Source: CAZZNY01 sp964655935
Lineage (GTDB): Bacteria > Patescibacteriota > Gracilibacteria > BD1-5 > UBA2023
DNA length: 64,000 nucleotides
NCBI GenBank assembly: GCA_964655935.1
Contig: CAZZNY010000003.1
Span: 53,926-117,925, forward strand
Direction: 5' to 3'
The notes under the pieces were generated by a model. It was not told the origin of the DNA. It saw only the letters and a list, made by a program, of their open reading frames with translations, and searched no databases. The position numbers and the translations under genes were made by a program. This document shows, in pieces, positions 9,201 to 19,574 of this stretch (position 1 is its first letter; every line of letters begins with the position of its first letter).

Positions 9201-10947
9201 TTTATTTCAAGATGGATATTTGAATCGTTCCATCCATATGCAGGTTTTAGGAAAGTCTCTCATTGAGATGATTAAAGTGGTCGAGTTTTCATTGAATCGT
9301 TATAAATATTCTCAAGCATTAGATTTTATAAATGCTTTGATTACAACAAAAGATGAAGAGGTTCTTAGTCTTGTTCCAAATTGGATATGAGAATTTATTA
9401 AGTATTATAGGAATTGGGATACTCTTTACTTGATAAAATCTCTGATTATTGTGAGAAACAAAGAAGTCATCAAACTTGTTCCAAATTGGATAAAACAAAT
9501 AATTAATGAAGGAGACTTAGATAAGGCAACTTTCTTAATTAATGCTATGATTTCTTTATGAGATACGGAGATAAAAAAGCATATTTTCTTGTGGGTAAAA
9601 GAAATGTTCGATGAAGATAAACCTAAAGAGGCGATAGTATTAATGAAGTTACTTTTTCCAACAGAAAATAAAGAGATAATAAAACTTGCTTCAAATGGTG
9701 TACAAATACTCCTGAATATGCATTGTTATGATGAGGTTTCTGAAATAGCAGAAATTTTAATTGCTACCGGGGATAAAGAAATAATAAAATTAGCGTTAAG
9801 TTGAATAAAAGAGTCTAGAAATACTAAATACGATTATGAAATCTCTTCATTAATAGAAAATTTGATTGCTACCGGGGATAAAGAAGTAAGAAAAAAAATT
9901 TTAACATGAATGCAACAGAGTTTTAAAGAAGGAAGACTCGAAGAAGTGATTGACTCTTTGAAACTTCTTATTCCAGCTGGTGATAAGGAAGCTAAGAAAT
10001 TGGCTTTAATGTGGGCAAATCAGATGTTTCATGAAAGAAAATATAAAGAAGTAATTTTTTTCATGAAGCCTCTCATTTTAATAAGGGATGAAAAATCAAA
10101 GAAGCTTGTACTTGGTTGGATCAGTTTACTGCCAAGTGAATATGTGTATTACGCAGCTTCTTTATTAATAGATGATGTATTGGCTACGGGTGATGAAGAA
10201 ATGAATAAACTCGCTCTTAGTTGGACACAAAAATTCCTAGATAAACATGATTATTACAAGGTTTCTCAGTCTATAGAAACTTTATTATCCACGGGTGGTG
10301 AGGAAATGAAAGCATTGATTTTGGTTTGGGCAAATAGGATGTTTCATGAAAGAAGATATAAAGAAGCATTCACATTAATAAAACCCTTGGTCACTATAGG
10401 GTATGAGGCTATAAAAAGCTTATCTCCAAACTGGGCAAAGCAGATGTTTCATGAAAGAATGTATAAAGAAACATTGGGAATATTAAAAGTTATGTTATCC
10501 ACGGGTGGTGAGGAAATGAAAGCATTGATTTTGGTTTGGGCAAAGCAGTTGTTTAATATATGAAAACCTCAAGAGTCAATTTCCTTTATAGAATTTCTTT
10601 TTCCAACAAACGATGAGGAAATGAAAGTATTGATTTTGGTTTGGGCAAAGCAGATGTTTAATGAATGTAAATATAAAGAAGCGATTGCTTTAACAAACTT
10701 TCTTGTTCCGACTTGAGACGAAGAGGTGAAGAAGATGATACTAGGTTTTGCGAATACCATTTTTTATAATGGTGATTATTCAGAGGCCTTTACATTAGCT
10801 AAATTTCTTATTCGTATTGATACTGAAGAGGCAAAAAAAATGATTCTGCGTTGGATTAAAATACTCAATAGGGAACATGAATATAAACAAATTCTTGCCA
10901 TCGTTAACATATTTAAGGCTTCTAATTATAGAATCTCAGAATTCTAG
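6229..10947 (+). CDS. NACHT (STAND/NLR-like) ATPase with degenerate histidine-phosphatase head and 35-aa repeats (module 1)
   Basis: 1,572 aa, unbroken only if UGA is Gly. Order of parts: disordered N-terminus; a histidine-phosphatase-like domain in which RHG has become RHL (near 85) and the second catalytic His, present as GHKSD in both paralogues, is GNSTY (about 264), so it is probably inactive; a helical linker; a NACHT ATPase with Walker A PAHVGTGKTMW (about 545), Walker B ICIDAIDEV (about 605), sensor VITSRP (about 634), NPLLLNFICIL (about 694) and FIHESFREYFFARHL (about 817); then about 15 helical repeats of 35 aa from residue ~1010 to the end. The repeat DNA has nearly identical 105 bp units (10289, 10499, 10612). 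By family it is a ligand-switched oligomerising ATPase; bacterial NACHT proteins often act in phage defence, which is inference here. Start alternative: ATG 6328, inside a terminator-like hairpin. Confidence 0.85.
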
Positions 10948-11243
10948 GTTACTTTGATACTCAAATAATTGTTGTATTATACTGATGTTGAGGTAAGAAT
11001 AATCTTTTTGATTTGATTAAAGAAATGGAATTATAGGACTGATTCTGATTTTTTTTCGTGTATTAAATCCTAATAATCTAATAGTTTTATCTAATTTGGA
11101 TCGTATTTCTAAATGTGTTTTAAATTGTTTTATTATGACCATGTGGATTGTGTACTAAGCTCTAATTTTTATTCATTATCAAAGTCATAAATTATTAAGT
11201 ATATTATTAAATTATCTTTTCATGAATTTTATTCATCAGTTCT
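10948..11243. other. Intergenic, no gene seen
   Basis: Very AT-rich spacer after NACHT protein 1. I find no open frame, tRNA or clear terminator with a long stem. The promoter of the next gene begins at 11244. Confidence 0.5.
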
Positions 11244-11275
11244 TCCGTTTTTTTCTTCTTAGTTACAAATATATT
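11244..11275 (+). promoter_or_regulatory. T-tract promoter
   Basis: TTCCGTTTTTTTC, 14 nt, TATATT (11270-11275), 29 nt ahead of the ATG at 11304. Confidence 0.75.
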
Positions 11276-11303
11276 GCTCGTGTATTTTTTTAATTAATCA
11301 TTT

Positions 11304-11948
11304 ATGAACACTGTAACATCTGATATGAATATTCGCGCTACTCGAGCGCCGCGTGTTGGTCTTGATATGTCTTGAAAGAGATTACAGGTTACTCTCCCAG
11401 TCCAGATATCTAGTGTATGATGATTGCCACTTCGAGATATCAAAGTAACTTTGAATGACATTGAAGGTAAACGACCCCTAGGAAAGACAGATGCAAACTG
11501 AATGATCGATATAGTACTTACTCGAGATTACATGAAAAAGGTTCAAGATTTATTAGGAATTATTCTTGATCATGGTGAAAAACAAGAGATAAAATCACTC
11601 ATCGTTAAATGTCCCATAAGCCGTCGTCGACAGTATGATGTTATTTTTAATAATCCAGATAATTCACTCGTACAATCATTTGAAGCAACTACAAATGGTT
11701 CAAATACTGACAATCGTCGTGTACAATCGCTTAAGAGACGAATGGGAGAGTTAGAAGGAATGCAAAAACAAAAATCTGAAACTATTAAAACTTGAATTAA
11801 CGCTGCTGCTGGCTTGGCACGACAATTTACTTCAGAGTGAAGCCCAGTGAATCGAGACGAGACTATTAAGAACACAGCTTTAGCGGTTGCTGGATTGATT
11901 GGTTATTTTTTCTCTAAAGATGATTTTGAATGACAGAAGAAGAAATAG
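11304..11948 (+). CDS. Hypothetical protein with beta-sandwich-like and C-terminal membrane segments
   Basis: 214 aa, family not recognised. Residues 20-75 (VTLPVQISSVGGLPLRDIKV, then GKTDANGMIDI) look like a carboxypeptidase-regulatory or Ig-like beta-sandwich. A middle coiled-coil-like stretch (QSLKRRMGELEGMQKQKSET) follows, and TALAVAGLIGYFF near the C-terminus is a plausible membrane helix. There is no N-terminal signal peptide, so it may be tail-anchored in the membrane. UGA glycines are frequent. It stands alone under a T-tract promoter. Confidence 0.6.
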
Positions 11949-12000
11949 TATTTTTTGCCTAAGATACATTTTTGTCTTATAAAAAATTTTCTAAGCATTT

Positions 12001-12032
12001 TCCGTTTTTTTCTTGTTTCCAGTGCGTATAGT
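12001..12032 (+). promoter_or_regulatory. T-tract promoter
   Basis: TCCGTTTTTTTC, 14 nt, TATAGT (12027-12032), 28 nt ahead of ATG 12061. Its position rules out an earlier ATG in the same frame as the true start. Confidence 0.75.
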
Positions 12033-12060
12033 CTTTATATTATTGTTAATTCTTCTTTTT

Positions 12061-12831
12061 ATGGAAGAGATAATGAAACAGAAACTTATATCAAAAACCT
12101 TTGCCTGGGAACTCGGCGACGAGGTAATTCGTGAGGAAGTAGAGAGGATTAAGAAGCAGTTTCAGAGATCTGCTATCGCGAAGAATGTTATTTCCCTCAT
12201 TCTCTATGGCTCCACAAGGAGTAAGGAAGATTTTCATAAGAAATCAGATATAGATCTTCATCTCGTATTGCGAAGCTTAGATGGACAGTCTCTGAAAGTA
12301 GTGCGAAGGATAATGGTAGGTTGTCAGAATGTGGATATTAGTATTCATCAGTTATCAGAGATTATTTCTGATACAGGAAATATTACTTTTCAAAACTGAA
12401 CCCAGGGGGTATACTTTATACATGTGCTCGCCTCGGGAGAGATACTTCTCTGAAAAAATATTTATAAAGAAATGCTTGATAAGATCGATTCTATTGATCT
12501 CAAAAAATCAATCATCTTGAAGATCCGAGAATATGTATGGAAAATACGAAGAATATCGATGGAAAATGTAGATTTAATGATACTAAGGAAATATATGATT
12601 CGTTTCTTGAAGGATATCCTGCTTTTGTATGGAGATATTTCGCTTGATAAGATAGATAGTGTGAACAATAGGCAAGTAGTGAATACTTTTATAGATAAAT
12701 ATAGCGATAGATTGGACAGAAAAGAGATTGATGAGCTCGTCTGTCTTCCTGTGCTTCACAGAATGCATCATCCAGATATCGACTTCCTGATTCTCTTGAT
12801 CGGGAAAATACTTACATTTATCACTATATAG
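12061..12831 (+). CDS. Nucleotidyltransferase-fold protein
   Basis: 256 aa. LILYGSTRSKEDF followed by KKSDIDLHLV matches the GS-x10-DxD signature of polymerase-beta-like nucleotidyltransferases (KNTase/MNT type), giving two metal-binding aspartates. The remaining ~150 aa are helical. One UGA Gly (after ITFQN) and another in GEILLGKN. The next gene also encodes a nucleotidyltransferase-fold protein, 9 nt away, so the two form an operon. Target (antibiotic, protein or tRNA) cannot be judged. Confidence 0.75.
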
Positions 12832-12840
12832 TTTTTGCTT

Positions 12841-14196
12841 ATGATGCTTTTAGATTCTACACCTCAGTTCCAGAGTTCTCAGATCGCCCGATGAATTTCC
12901 GATATCTCAGATCGCCTCGCTTCTGATCCGGAATATGATTCTTTTCATGCTATGTGTGATACTTCTCATTTTACGCGAAGAATTGTCTCGGGAACGATAG
13001 ATAGCATTCATAAAGCACTTAGTGTAGACGAAGATGGAAGTCCATTTTGAGTATTTCTTTTTTGATCTCCGAGTAGAACGGAGATGTTACCAAATTCCGA
13101 TCTTGATATTGGTTTTGTGATAGACGAAAAAGGCAGTTCGTGAGAAGTGGAAAATATTTTACAAGAAAGGTTTTGAAATATGCTATTTGATAAGATAGAT
13201 GTCGCTAACTGGAATTCCATTCCACTTATGCGACGCTGCGCAGAAAAAAGTATTGTCGATGGGAATAAGGCAATAGATGCACGATTTATTGGATGAAATA
13301 CTGCTTTTTCTCGACAGTATAATGAATCTGGAATTCAAGAATCAATTAATTCATTAGAGAGACAATTCCTGAATTATCTTTGTGAAGAAAAGTTTTTGCA
13401 CACATATGATTATCCAAGAAAAGTTTCCCAGCATTGACCAAACCTAAAATATGATGCAGGAGCCTGAAGAGATATGATATTTTTTAATTGGTTTTGTAAA
13501 TTATTACATACCTATCATGGGAAAAGCTGACCTGCCGAACAGAACACTCCTCAGCTCCTAACTTCTTTGGAATATACGAAACAAGTAACATGAATTGATG
13601 TGGTCTCTGATGTGGACCTTATCAGTCTAGTAAAAAATTCTGCGCTAGAGTGTGGAAAGGAAGATAATTCGCGTTTGCTCAGATATCTGAATCAATACAC
13701 TATAGATTCAGTATTTCAAAAGACTCGTGGCGGACTCAAAAGGCTCGGGATTCATTCATCAGATCAACTCATGGAACAGTATGTGCAATCAAAAAATAAT
13801 ATCAATAGAGCCCTGGAGAATCAGCTTTCTCACGTCATTTTACTGTTATTGCGAGTAAAATGAAGAGATTGGGTACAGAAATATGTATATGTTTTGTCAG
13901 GGGAATTTGGAGTGTCTGAGTTATTGCAGTTATTAAAGTGATGATCAGATCAGATTCTTCGTAATATTGCACTTTGGAAATGTTTTTCAGAGAATATTTC
14001 AGAGGCTCAAATGTCGGGCATTATTAATATTTTGCTCGGAGAAGCTGAATTATCCTTTGCTGATCTCATGGCGGTCTTGTCTCAAAAAAATGTTGCACAA
14101 AAAGATCTTATTCGTATTCTGGAATGTGTGGGGAATCTTCCTGAATATGATTATATAAAATGAATGGTATATAAACATAAAAACATGGCAAAATAA
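12841..14196 (+). CDS. Nucleotidyltransferase, GlnD/DUF294-like
   Basis: 451 aa. FLFGSPSRTEMLPNSDLDIG carries the GS-x-SRxExxxxSDxD signature of the uridylyltransferase (GlnD)/DUF294 branch, near residue 75. A second region, NLKYDAGAGRDMIFFNWF near 205, parallels the GlnD helix with a G-G-RD motif. The C-terminal 200 aa are helical; no HD or ACT domain is seen, so it is not a full PII uridylyltransferase. It follows the previous nucleotidyltransferase by 9 nt. UGA glycines occur at many positions including the catalytic loop (FGSPS). Confidence 0.7.
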
Positions 14197-14217
14197 TTAT
14201 TTTATAATAAACCAAGC

Positions 14218-14934
14218 ATGCAATCTGGAATAAAAATACTTTCACTGAATATCTGGCGATATTATGAGTGGGAAAGACGAGAACAATTAATTCTCAATCT
14301 TATTGGCGAAATTCAGCCTGATCTTATTTTCTTACAAGAAGCTCAGTATGATGAGCGATATGCGAAAGTGAATCAGACCGAACTTCTCGCGAAGCTTACC
14401 GGATATTCATACTCTTTTTTTGCTGCTACTGGAGTCAAGGATTCCCAACAATGAGTCATGCTTGATGTACCCGTACAGATCGGACAGGGAGTGATAAGTC
14501 GTTTTCCTTTGCATTCGTGTGAGTCTATTTGTCTTACTCGCCAATTAGAAGATAGACATCCACGGGTTTTACAACACTTTAGTGTAGAAAAAGAGGATAA
14601 AATATACAATTTTTCAAATATTCATTTTTCTAATCGAGATGATTGGGCAGAACTACATCTGTGAGAAACGCTGAATATGTATGAAAGAAGAAAAGAAAAA
14701 AGAATTATGATCGGAGATTTTAATATCAAAAATCTCTCTGGGTATCAAGATTTATATAGGGATAATTATGTGAATTCTGCTGATATTCATGATTATGTTT
14801 CATATCCAACTAAAAATGAAAGACTGGATTACGTACTTCTTCCAAAAGAATATAATCTCGAGGATTTTCAAATTCTTTCTGGAGAATACTCTGATCACTC
14901 AGCATTGAATTTTGTAGTTTTTCCGAAAGAATAA
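14218..14934 (+). CDS. Endonuclease/exonuclease/phosphatase (EEP) family hydrolase
   Basis: 238 aa, about the length of compact EEP proteins. The motif order is that of the family: LSLNIWR at the start, PDLIFLQEAQ with the metal-binding Glu, NIHFSN, IMIGDFNIKN with the catalytic Asp/Asn pair, RLDYVL, and the terminal SDHSALNF His. Members cleave phosphodiester or phosphate esters (DNA, lipids, inositol phosphates). No signal peptide, so cytoplasmic. It is the last gene before a shared bidirectional terminator. Confidence 0.85.
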
Positions 14935-14990
14935 TGAAAAACTGAACAAGAGTTCAAGCCTTCTCTGAGACTGAATAAATTTTTAGATAT

Positions 14991-15025
14991 AATAATCCTC
15001 CACGAGAAATTCGTGGAGGATTATT
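14991..15025. terminator. Bidirectional terminator
   Basis: AATAATCCTCCACGA and its complement TCGTGGAGGATTATT form a 15-bp perfect stem between two convergent genes, with T-runs usable on both strands. Confidence 0.85.
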
Positions 15026-15027
15026 AA

Positions 15028-15936
15028 TTATATTCTTCTTCCGAGAAAACAGAATTCTTCACCAATGCAGCGTTGGTACATTTTCTTTGGAGCTGGCATA
15101 ATGATTGAGAGATTCTCTTGAGCGAATATTTCCTCTTCTCCATTAAATCCGATGCGTTCTCATTTTTGCAATTCTTCTCAGTGAACAAATTCTCGTTCTG
15201 ATTGGAACTTCTCATTCTTTACGATCACCGTGTCAAATATGAGAAAAGTTTTTTGTATTTTCTCAGGCAAGAGGAAAGAGTGAATATTTTCACTCAAAGT
15301 AATCATATCGAGTGAATGCAAGAGTCGTAATACATTATCTACACCGATAGTGTATCACTGGTTGTCAAACTGACTTCCAGCTTCGATTCATAGTCAGATT
15401 CCTCAGTTTCGTTCGACAATATCCATAAAAGGTTTTCCGACTAATTTTTCATTAATTCCTACGAGCCCCATACTGACATTAAAGACTTTTCAAAATCTTT
15501 CAAATCCATTTTTTGAGAAAATTCCAATAGATTCTGATGGCGAGTAAGTCGAATGAATATCGAGGTAGAATTCGAGTTTTGCAAGCAGTGGTTCGAGTTG
15601 TCTTGCTCGCTGGATTTCTGGAGAATTTGAGCGGAGCATATTTTCGACACTACAGGCGCGATTCAGGTTTTCTTCGACAAATCTTGATCCTACGACATCC
15701 CCAGTTTCTAGGTATTTTTCGTATGCAGGGATGTTGTTGAGAGAAAAGAATATTTTTCCGCTCTGTAGCATGTTTTTGATATCGAGTTTTTCGAGAAGAA
15801 AATCGATAATATCAAGTCCTACTACCTCGCCTCCATGGGTACAGGCTCAGATTCCTAGAATCGGTCCTGGTTTTCCCGAGTCGATACAGAGAACTCCCGG
15901 AATATTGTTGTGAGTAGAATGAAATATGATGTGCAT
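15028..15936 (-). CDS. Aspartoacylase/succinylglutamate desuccinylase-like metallo-deacylase (B)
   Basis: 302 aa. The zinc site of the AstE/AspA (M14-like) family is visible: CACTHGGEVV (HxxE pair) near residue 33 and YLDIHST (third ligand) near 130; GIEAGSQFDN near 190 fits the catalytic Glu loop. These enzymes remove an acyl group from an N-acyl amino acid or small molecule. It lies 23 nt downstream of an acetyltransferase gene, the same pairing as in the operon just upstream, so acyl transfer and removal seem coupled. Several glycines are UGA, including that of IEAG. Confidence 0.85.
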
Positions 15937-15959
15937 AGTATTTATATATTAGATAATAA

Positions 15960-16601
15960 TTAAGATCGAATGTTTGGAAGATTGTGTTGTGTGAGTCAAT
16001 CTAGCACTTTTTGTACGTTAGCTTTGGCATGAATTATTGATGGGACCTGAGGAATTAGGAGATCTTCTTTTGTTAATTGCCAATGAAAATCATCTGTAAT
16101 ATCTCAAAGATTTGGCAGAAACGTATTTTCTGGGATAAAATTTCGAATCTTGAAGCCGTTGCGGAGATTTACTCGGAATGTTCCTTGATTCCAAGCGGAA
16201 TGCCATCAGTTGATTGTTTTAATTTCCTTAGAATGAAGCAGAACTTGTTGCACGGATTCCTTTACTGCTTGTGTGCAGATCCCGCTTCGTTGGTTTTTTG
16301 GATCTACTCGTACGCTTATTTCTATTTCTCCTGTTTCTGGATGGAAATTATGGAAAAGAACATATCCGATGAGATCATTTTCTTGTCGTATAATGAATAA
16401 CTGATTCGATTCATTATTCACTTCTTCTTGAAGAATTTGTAAGAGTTCTTCTTTTGTCTGAGGAATTTCCTTGAGGAATCTCAGAAATTGTGGATTCGAG
16501 TGCCAAGCGGAAATATTTTCGGCTAGTTCTTGTAGTATTTTTGTATCAGTTCTAGGGGTATTGGGATTTTCTAATGAAAATCAAATTTCAGTATTTTGCA
16601 T
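15960..16601 (-). CDS. GNAT-type acetyltransferase (B)
   Basis: 213 aa. The GNAT core is seen as LFIIRQENDLIGYVLFHNFH, EIEISVRVDPKNQRSGICT (beta4 and the acetyl-CoA pyrophosphate loop, here RSGIC) and a C-terminal GFKIRNFIP strand. It has an N-terminal extension of ~60 aa. The substrate is unknown. It begins sub-operon B after a structured leader and terminator. Confidence 0.75.
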
Positions 16602-16733
16602 AATATGAAAGTATAGATAGTAAAATGTGTTGGAATCAAAACTTCTTTTCCTGGCGATACGAAAAAGTACCACGGGTTTTGTGATATCGGAAAATGTAAG
16701 ATTTTAAGAACATATTCGAGAAAAATAAGCAAT

Positions 16734-16766
16734 AAAAAGCCCTTCGAGAACTCGAAGGGCTTTTTT
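16734..16766 (-). terminator. Terminator closing leader element 3
   Basis: GCCCTTCGAG and CTCGAAGGGC form a 10-bp stem with a short AA loop, flanked by A-run and T-run so that it can work on both strands. On the minus strand it lies between the leader promoter (16913) and the GNAT gene (16601), the position of an attenuator. Confidence 0.8.
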
Positions 16767-16884
16767 AGTATGCAGAGTAATATCACATTACACACCAAAA
16801 TGTCCGCTCTTCGAGTGGAAAGGTGTATACCAATATGATGATGTAAAGAAATTATTCATGGTTTTTTGGTAGAAATATCACTCG
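16767..16884 (-). ncRNA. Structured leader RNA, element 3
   Basis: Read on the minus strand: UUACAU pairs with AUGUGA, AUACACC with GGUGUGU (7 bp, one wobble), enclosing a hairpin CCACUC-GAA-GAGCGG. The single-stranded block UACAUCAUCAUAUUGG is shared in modified form with elements 1 and 2 upstream of the sister operon. A promoter precedes it and a terminator follows, so it has the layout of a riboswitch-like attenuator. I do not recognise a known class. Confidence 0.5.
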
Positions 16885-16885
16885 C

Positions 16886-16913
16886 ATGATATGAAAATAT
16901 AAGAGTCTGTCAA
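16886..16913 (-). promoter_or_regulatory. Promoter of leader element 3
   Basis: On the minus strand TTGACA, 16 nt, TATCAT. It sits right after the end of the upstream deacylase gene and gives sub-operon B its own transcript. Confidence 0.7.
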
Positions 16914-16928
16914 TCATAATCTTTTATT

Positions 16929-17735
16929 CTATTCTCGTGTCATAAGCACGAAAGCTTCTACTCCGACTTCTTTTCTGTCTCGTGCAAAAAGAATATATCC
17001 ATCTGTGGAAGCAAAAATTGGAGTATCTCCATCGGTTCCGAGGGGTTGTCATTTTTGTACGAATTCAAAATCAGAAAAGTTTTTTGAAACGCGAAAATCT
17101 GTAGTTTCAGTAAGATATTTTCCAGAAGCCCTATAGATTGTTTGATCGTAGATTTTCTTTTCTCAGTCGATCATATCGAGATAGGAGAGGAAAGTGATCG
17201 TAGACTCGAGAGCTCGATCAAAAGCTTCTGGATCATTGTGGTTTCCACACTCGATTCCGAGTCAGATTTTTCCGAGAGAATTCATATAATATTCGGTACT
17301 TCCAGGTTCTATCGTATCAAACCTCGTGCATCGAATAGAAAATGGAAAATAAGCGGCGATTATTTCTGCGTTTTTCTCGCAGATAATCATCGGAGGACTT
17401 CCGAGGCTTGGAGATGAATGGATATCGAGTGTATAATCTGATATTTTGAAGAGTTCCATAAGTTCTCGAGATCGTGCATATTCGTAGGTATTTTTTCGTG
17501 ATTCTGTCAGAAGTTCATCGGGAAGGAACGCTCGATTCAGATTCATTCCGATTTGTCGGACTCAGAGTCTGATTGCCTGGAGGTTTCCATAAGTGAGAAT
17601 CACTTTTCCTTTTTTGAGGGTGAGATTATCTTTGAGATAATCGATGAGTTCTACTCCACAAGTTTCATTTCCGTGAGTTCCACCGATAATAGTGAGTGTT
17701 GGGCCAGGATTCTGGCTAGAGATTATAGTTTGCAT
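16929..17735 (-). CDS. Aspartoacylase/succinylglutamate desuccinylase-like metallo-deacylase (A)
   Basis: 268 aa, a paralogue of the protein at 15028. GGTHGNETCG near residue 18 gives the HxxE zinc pair, DYTLDIHSSPS the third ligand, and GIECGNHND the catalytic Glu loop. It also has the IRLGVRQIGMNLNRAF segment with the substrate-binding NxNR typical of AspA/AstE. It is the third gene of sub-operon A, 12 nt after an acetyltransferase. UGA encodes several of these glycines. Confidence 0.85.
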
Positions 17736-17747
17736 AGTTTTAGATAA

Positions 17748-18461
17748 TTAAGAGATAGTGTTTTTCTTCGCGAAGAGGACTCGTTCGTCTTCGTCATTAT
17801 AGTCAAAGACGACTTCATATCCGAGCTCTTTTCTGATGTTGAACATAGGAGATTTTCGGCTGGTTCTTTGGATAATATAGGGAGCTTTTTCTTGATTTTC
17901 CTGCAATAATATCTCGTTTGATGCGACGAGTGATCGTCCGATTCACCCTTCGCGATATTCTGATATTATTCCGGTCTCAGACTGATAGTACCATGTGGTA
18001 TTTTCTGGATTATCAGTGATTTCTCAGAGGTTTTTGATTAATTCTCTGTATTGTTCATTGTTGAGTTTGAGCTTTTCTTGATTAATTCCGGCGAGTGAAT
18101 CACTCCATCACCAAGTAAATCAGACTGCTTTTTTCTCAGAATCAAGAAGAGCGAGACATTGAGAATATGTTTTTTGAAGAACTTTTTGTACTGCTTCTGA
18201 CACTTCCGCGTCGGAATAAAAATCAATCGTTTCTATTCCACAACAGGTTTCTGGAGCTTCTTCGAAGGTCCATTTATTTCCACAGCCTTTGGAACATTTT
18301 TTTCATTCGCGCCATGCAGATGCATTAAATACACTTTTATATGCTTGGATCATAGTTTTTTGTAGTGACTCAATATTGGTCAGGTTTACTGGTGTAATCT
18401 CAAGTCATTTTGCTTCAAGATTTGGATATCGTGTGATATCGAGAGTAGTTGTTGATTTCAT
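17748..18461 (-). CDS. GNAT-like acetyltransferase with a cysteine cluster
   Basis: 237 aa. The C-terminal half is GNAT-like: ALLDSEKKAVGFTWGWS, a YREGGIGRSLVASNEILL segment with the acetyl-CoA loop (REGGIGRSL) and the strand MFNIRKELGYEVVF. Near residue 55 there is an unusual insert, KKCSKGCGNKW followed by ETCCGIE, with four cysteines that could bind zinc. It is the middle gene of sub-operon A, 10 nt after the first acetyltransferase. Substrate unknown. Confidence 0.7.
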
Positions 18462-18471
18462 AAGTTTTTAA

Positions 18472-19119
18472 TTAGAGAAATAGTGGTAAAGATGTTGGTA
18501 ATTCTGGATTTTGAGTCTGATTCTGTAATATCTGAAGAATATATTCTCGAAGTTCCATATTTCCTTCGAATCGCATGAGACATTTAGCTCTTTGTTCGAA
18601 TTCCTTGATTCCACCAGGAAGTCGTGGAGCAAGAAATTGTTTTCATTCCTCAAAGTATTCTTTTGGAAATGGAACCTCCTCATATCAGAGTCTTTTTCTG
18701 ATGTGTTCCATACTTGGATTGATCGTCGCTGCAATCAGTGCTTGGTAACTGTGGGAGAGTTGTTCTATAGCTTTTTTTGTAAGATTTGTTCAGAGTCAAT
18801 GGTATCTTTTTTCTAGGTCGATCACGGTACTTCCGCATTCTCCGATATGTATAGGATTTCATACTGGATCAGTAAGGGTATCGAGCGGGGCCATATGAGT
18901 CGGATAGATGCTCGTATTCGCGATGAGTCGGTCATCGATCAGGGCTATAATGCTATGATGGTATCGATGGGCTAGCTCATGGGCGCTATGGATTACGAGT
19001 GTAGGATCAGAAGCGATCGAACGAGTGATAAGATCAGTGAGATTAGCTATGTATTTTTCAGAAGAGATGAGTTCTGGAGCATAACCGATAATGGTTTGAT
19101 TTTCGATAGTAGTTGTCAT
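18472..19119 (-). CDS. GNAT-like acetyltransferase (A)
   Basis: 215 aa. IIALIDDRLIANTSIYPTHM, a GECGSTVIDLEKRYHGLGTN loop and a later HIRKRLGYEEV strand fit a GNAT fold with the acetyl-CoA loop RYHGLGTNL. It is the first gene of sub-operon A, preceded by two structured leader elements, each closed by a terminator. The order acetyltransferase-acetyltransferase-deacylase suggests synthesis and removal of an N-acylated metabolite. Confidence 0.65.
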
Positions 19120-19143
19120 AATAGTTTGAAATTAATAGGATAA

Positions 19144-19169
19144 ATAAAAAACCGCCTCGTATGGCGGTT
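19144..19169 (-). terminator. Terminator closing leader element 2
   Basis: On the minus strand ACCGCC-ATACGA-GGCGGT followed by six T, 25 nt before the ATG at 19119. Confidence 0.8.
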
Positions 19170-19171
19170 AA

Positions 19172-19260
19172 AAGGTTTCTTTCTACAAAGAATTACACAA
19201 AAAGCTACTACCACCAATGGAGTCGAAGGTGATGCCAAATATTGATGTAGAATTTATTTC
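19172..19260 (-). ncRNA. Structured leader RNA, element 2
   Basis: Read on the minus strand: UUCUACA pairs with UGUAGAA (closing stem), and AUCACC with GGUGGU. Between them lies AUCAAUAUUUGGC, matching the UACAUCA..AUAUU..GG block of element 3. It is followed by its own terminator. No separate promoter is seen, so it is probably transcribed in tandem with element 1. Confidence 0.5.
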
Positions 19261-19282
19261 TTTTCATAAATGCAGGATAATT

Positions 19283-19317
19283 AAAAAAATCTCCAAAAGG
19301 CAGAAACCTCTTGGAGA
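19283..19317 (-). terminator. Terminator closing leader element 1
   Basis: On the minus strand CTCTCCAAGAGG and CCTTTTGGAGA pair (with G-U/A bulge) around UUUCUG and are followed by seven T. Confidence 0.8.
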
Positions 19318-19432
19318 GTGGGTATTGTGGTGCGAAAAATTCTTTCCTACGACACAATGCCATTCCAAGAGGAATGTCCATGATGCCAAGCTGTAAGAAT
19401 TCGAATTTGCATAGAAAGAATTTTTATATATC
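19318..19432 (-). ncRNA. Structured leader RNA, element 1
   Basis: Read on the minus strand: AAAAAUUCUUUC pairs perfectly with GAAAGAAUUUUU over 12 bp, enclosing CAUUCC-UCUU-GGAAUG and the block CUUGGCAUCA shared with element 2 (UUUGGCAUCA). It starts just after a strong promoter and ends in a terminator. The layout is that of a riboswitch or other attenuator, and the tandem arrangement with element 2 would give two-step control. Confidence 0.55.
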
Positions 19433-19440
19433 TGTGGGTG

Positions 19441-19468
19441 AGTATAGAAAAAATGTTTGGGAAGTCAA
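19441..19468 (-). promoter_or_regulatory. Promoter of tandem leaders and sub-operon A
   Basis: On the minus strand TTGACT, 16 nt, TATACT, leading directly into leader element 1. Confidence 0.75.
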
Positions 19469-19574
19469 GTTTTCTTAACCATAGTAATGTTTAAGATTTC
19501 AAAAAGTATGATAGTTATGTTCTCAACATTTGATTATTATGGAAATATATGCTAAAATTTCTTTGAGAATTTCA

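Noticed and set aside
12013..12060. An upstream hydrophobic extension (MFPVRIVFILLLILLF) of the nucleotidyltransferase as a signal anchor.
   Set aside because: It overlaps the T-tract promoter and its -10 box, so the transcript starts downstream of that ATG.
16767..19432. T-box or other named riboswitch classes for the leader RNAs.
   Set aside because: No T-box AGGGUGGNACCGCG core, specifier loop or hallmark of another class that I know was found; kept as an unassigned structured family.
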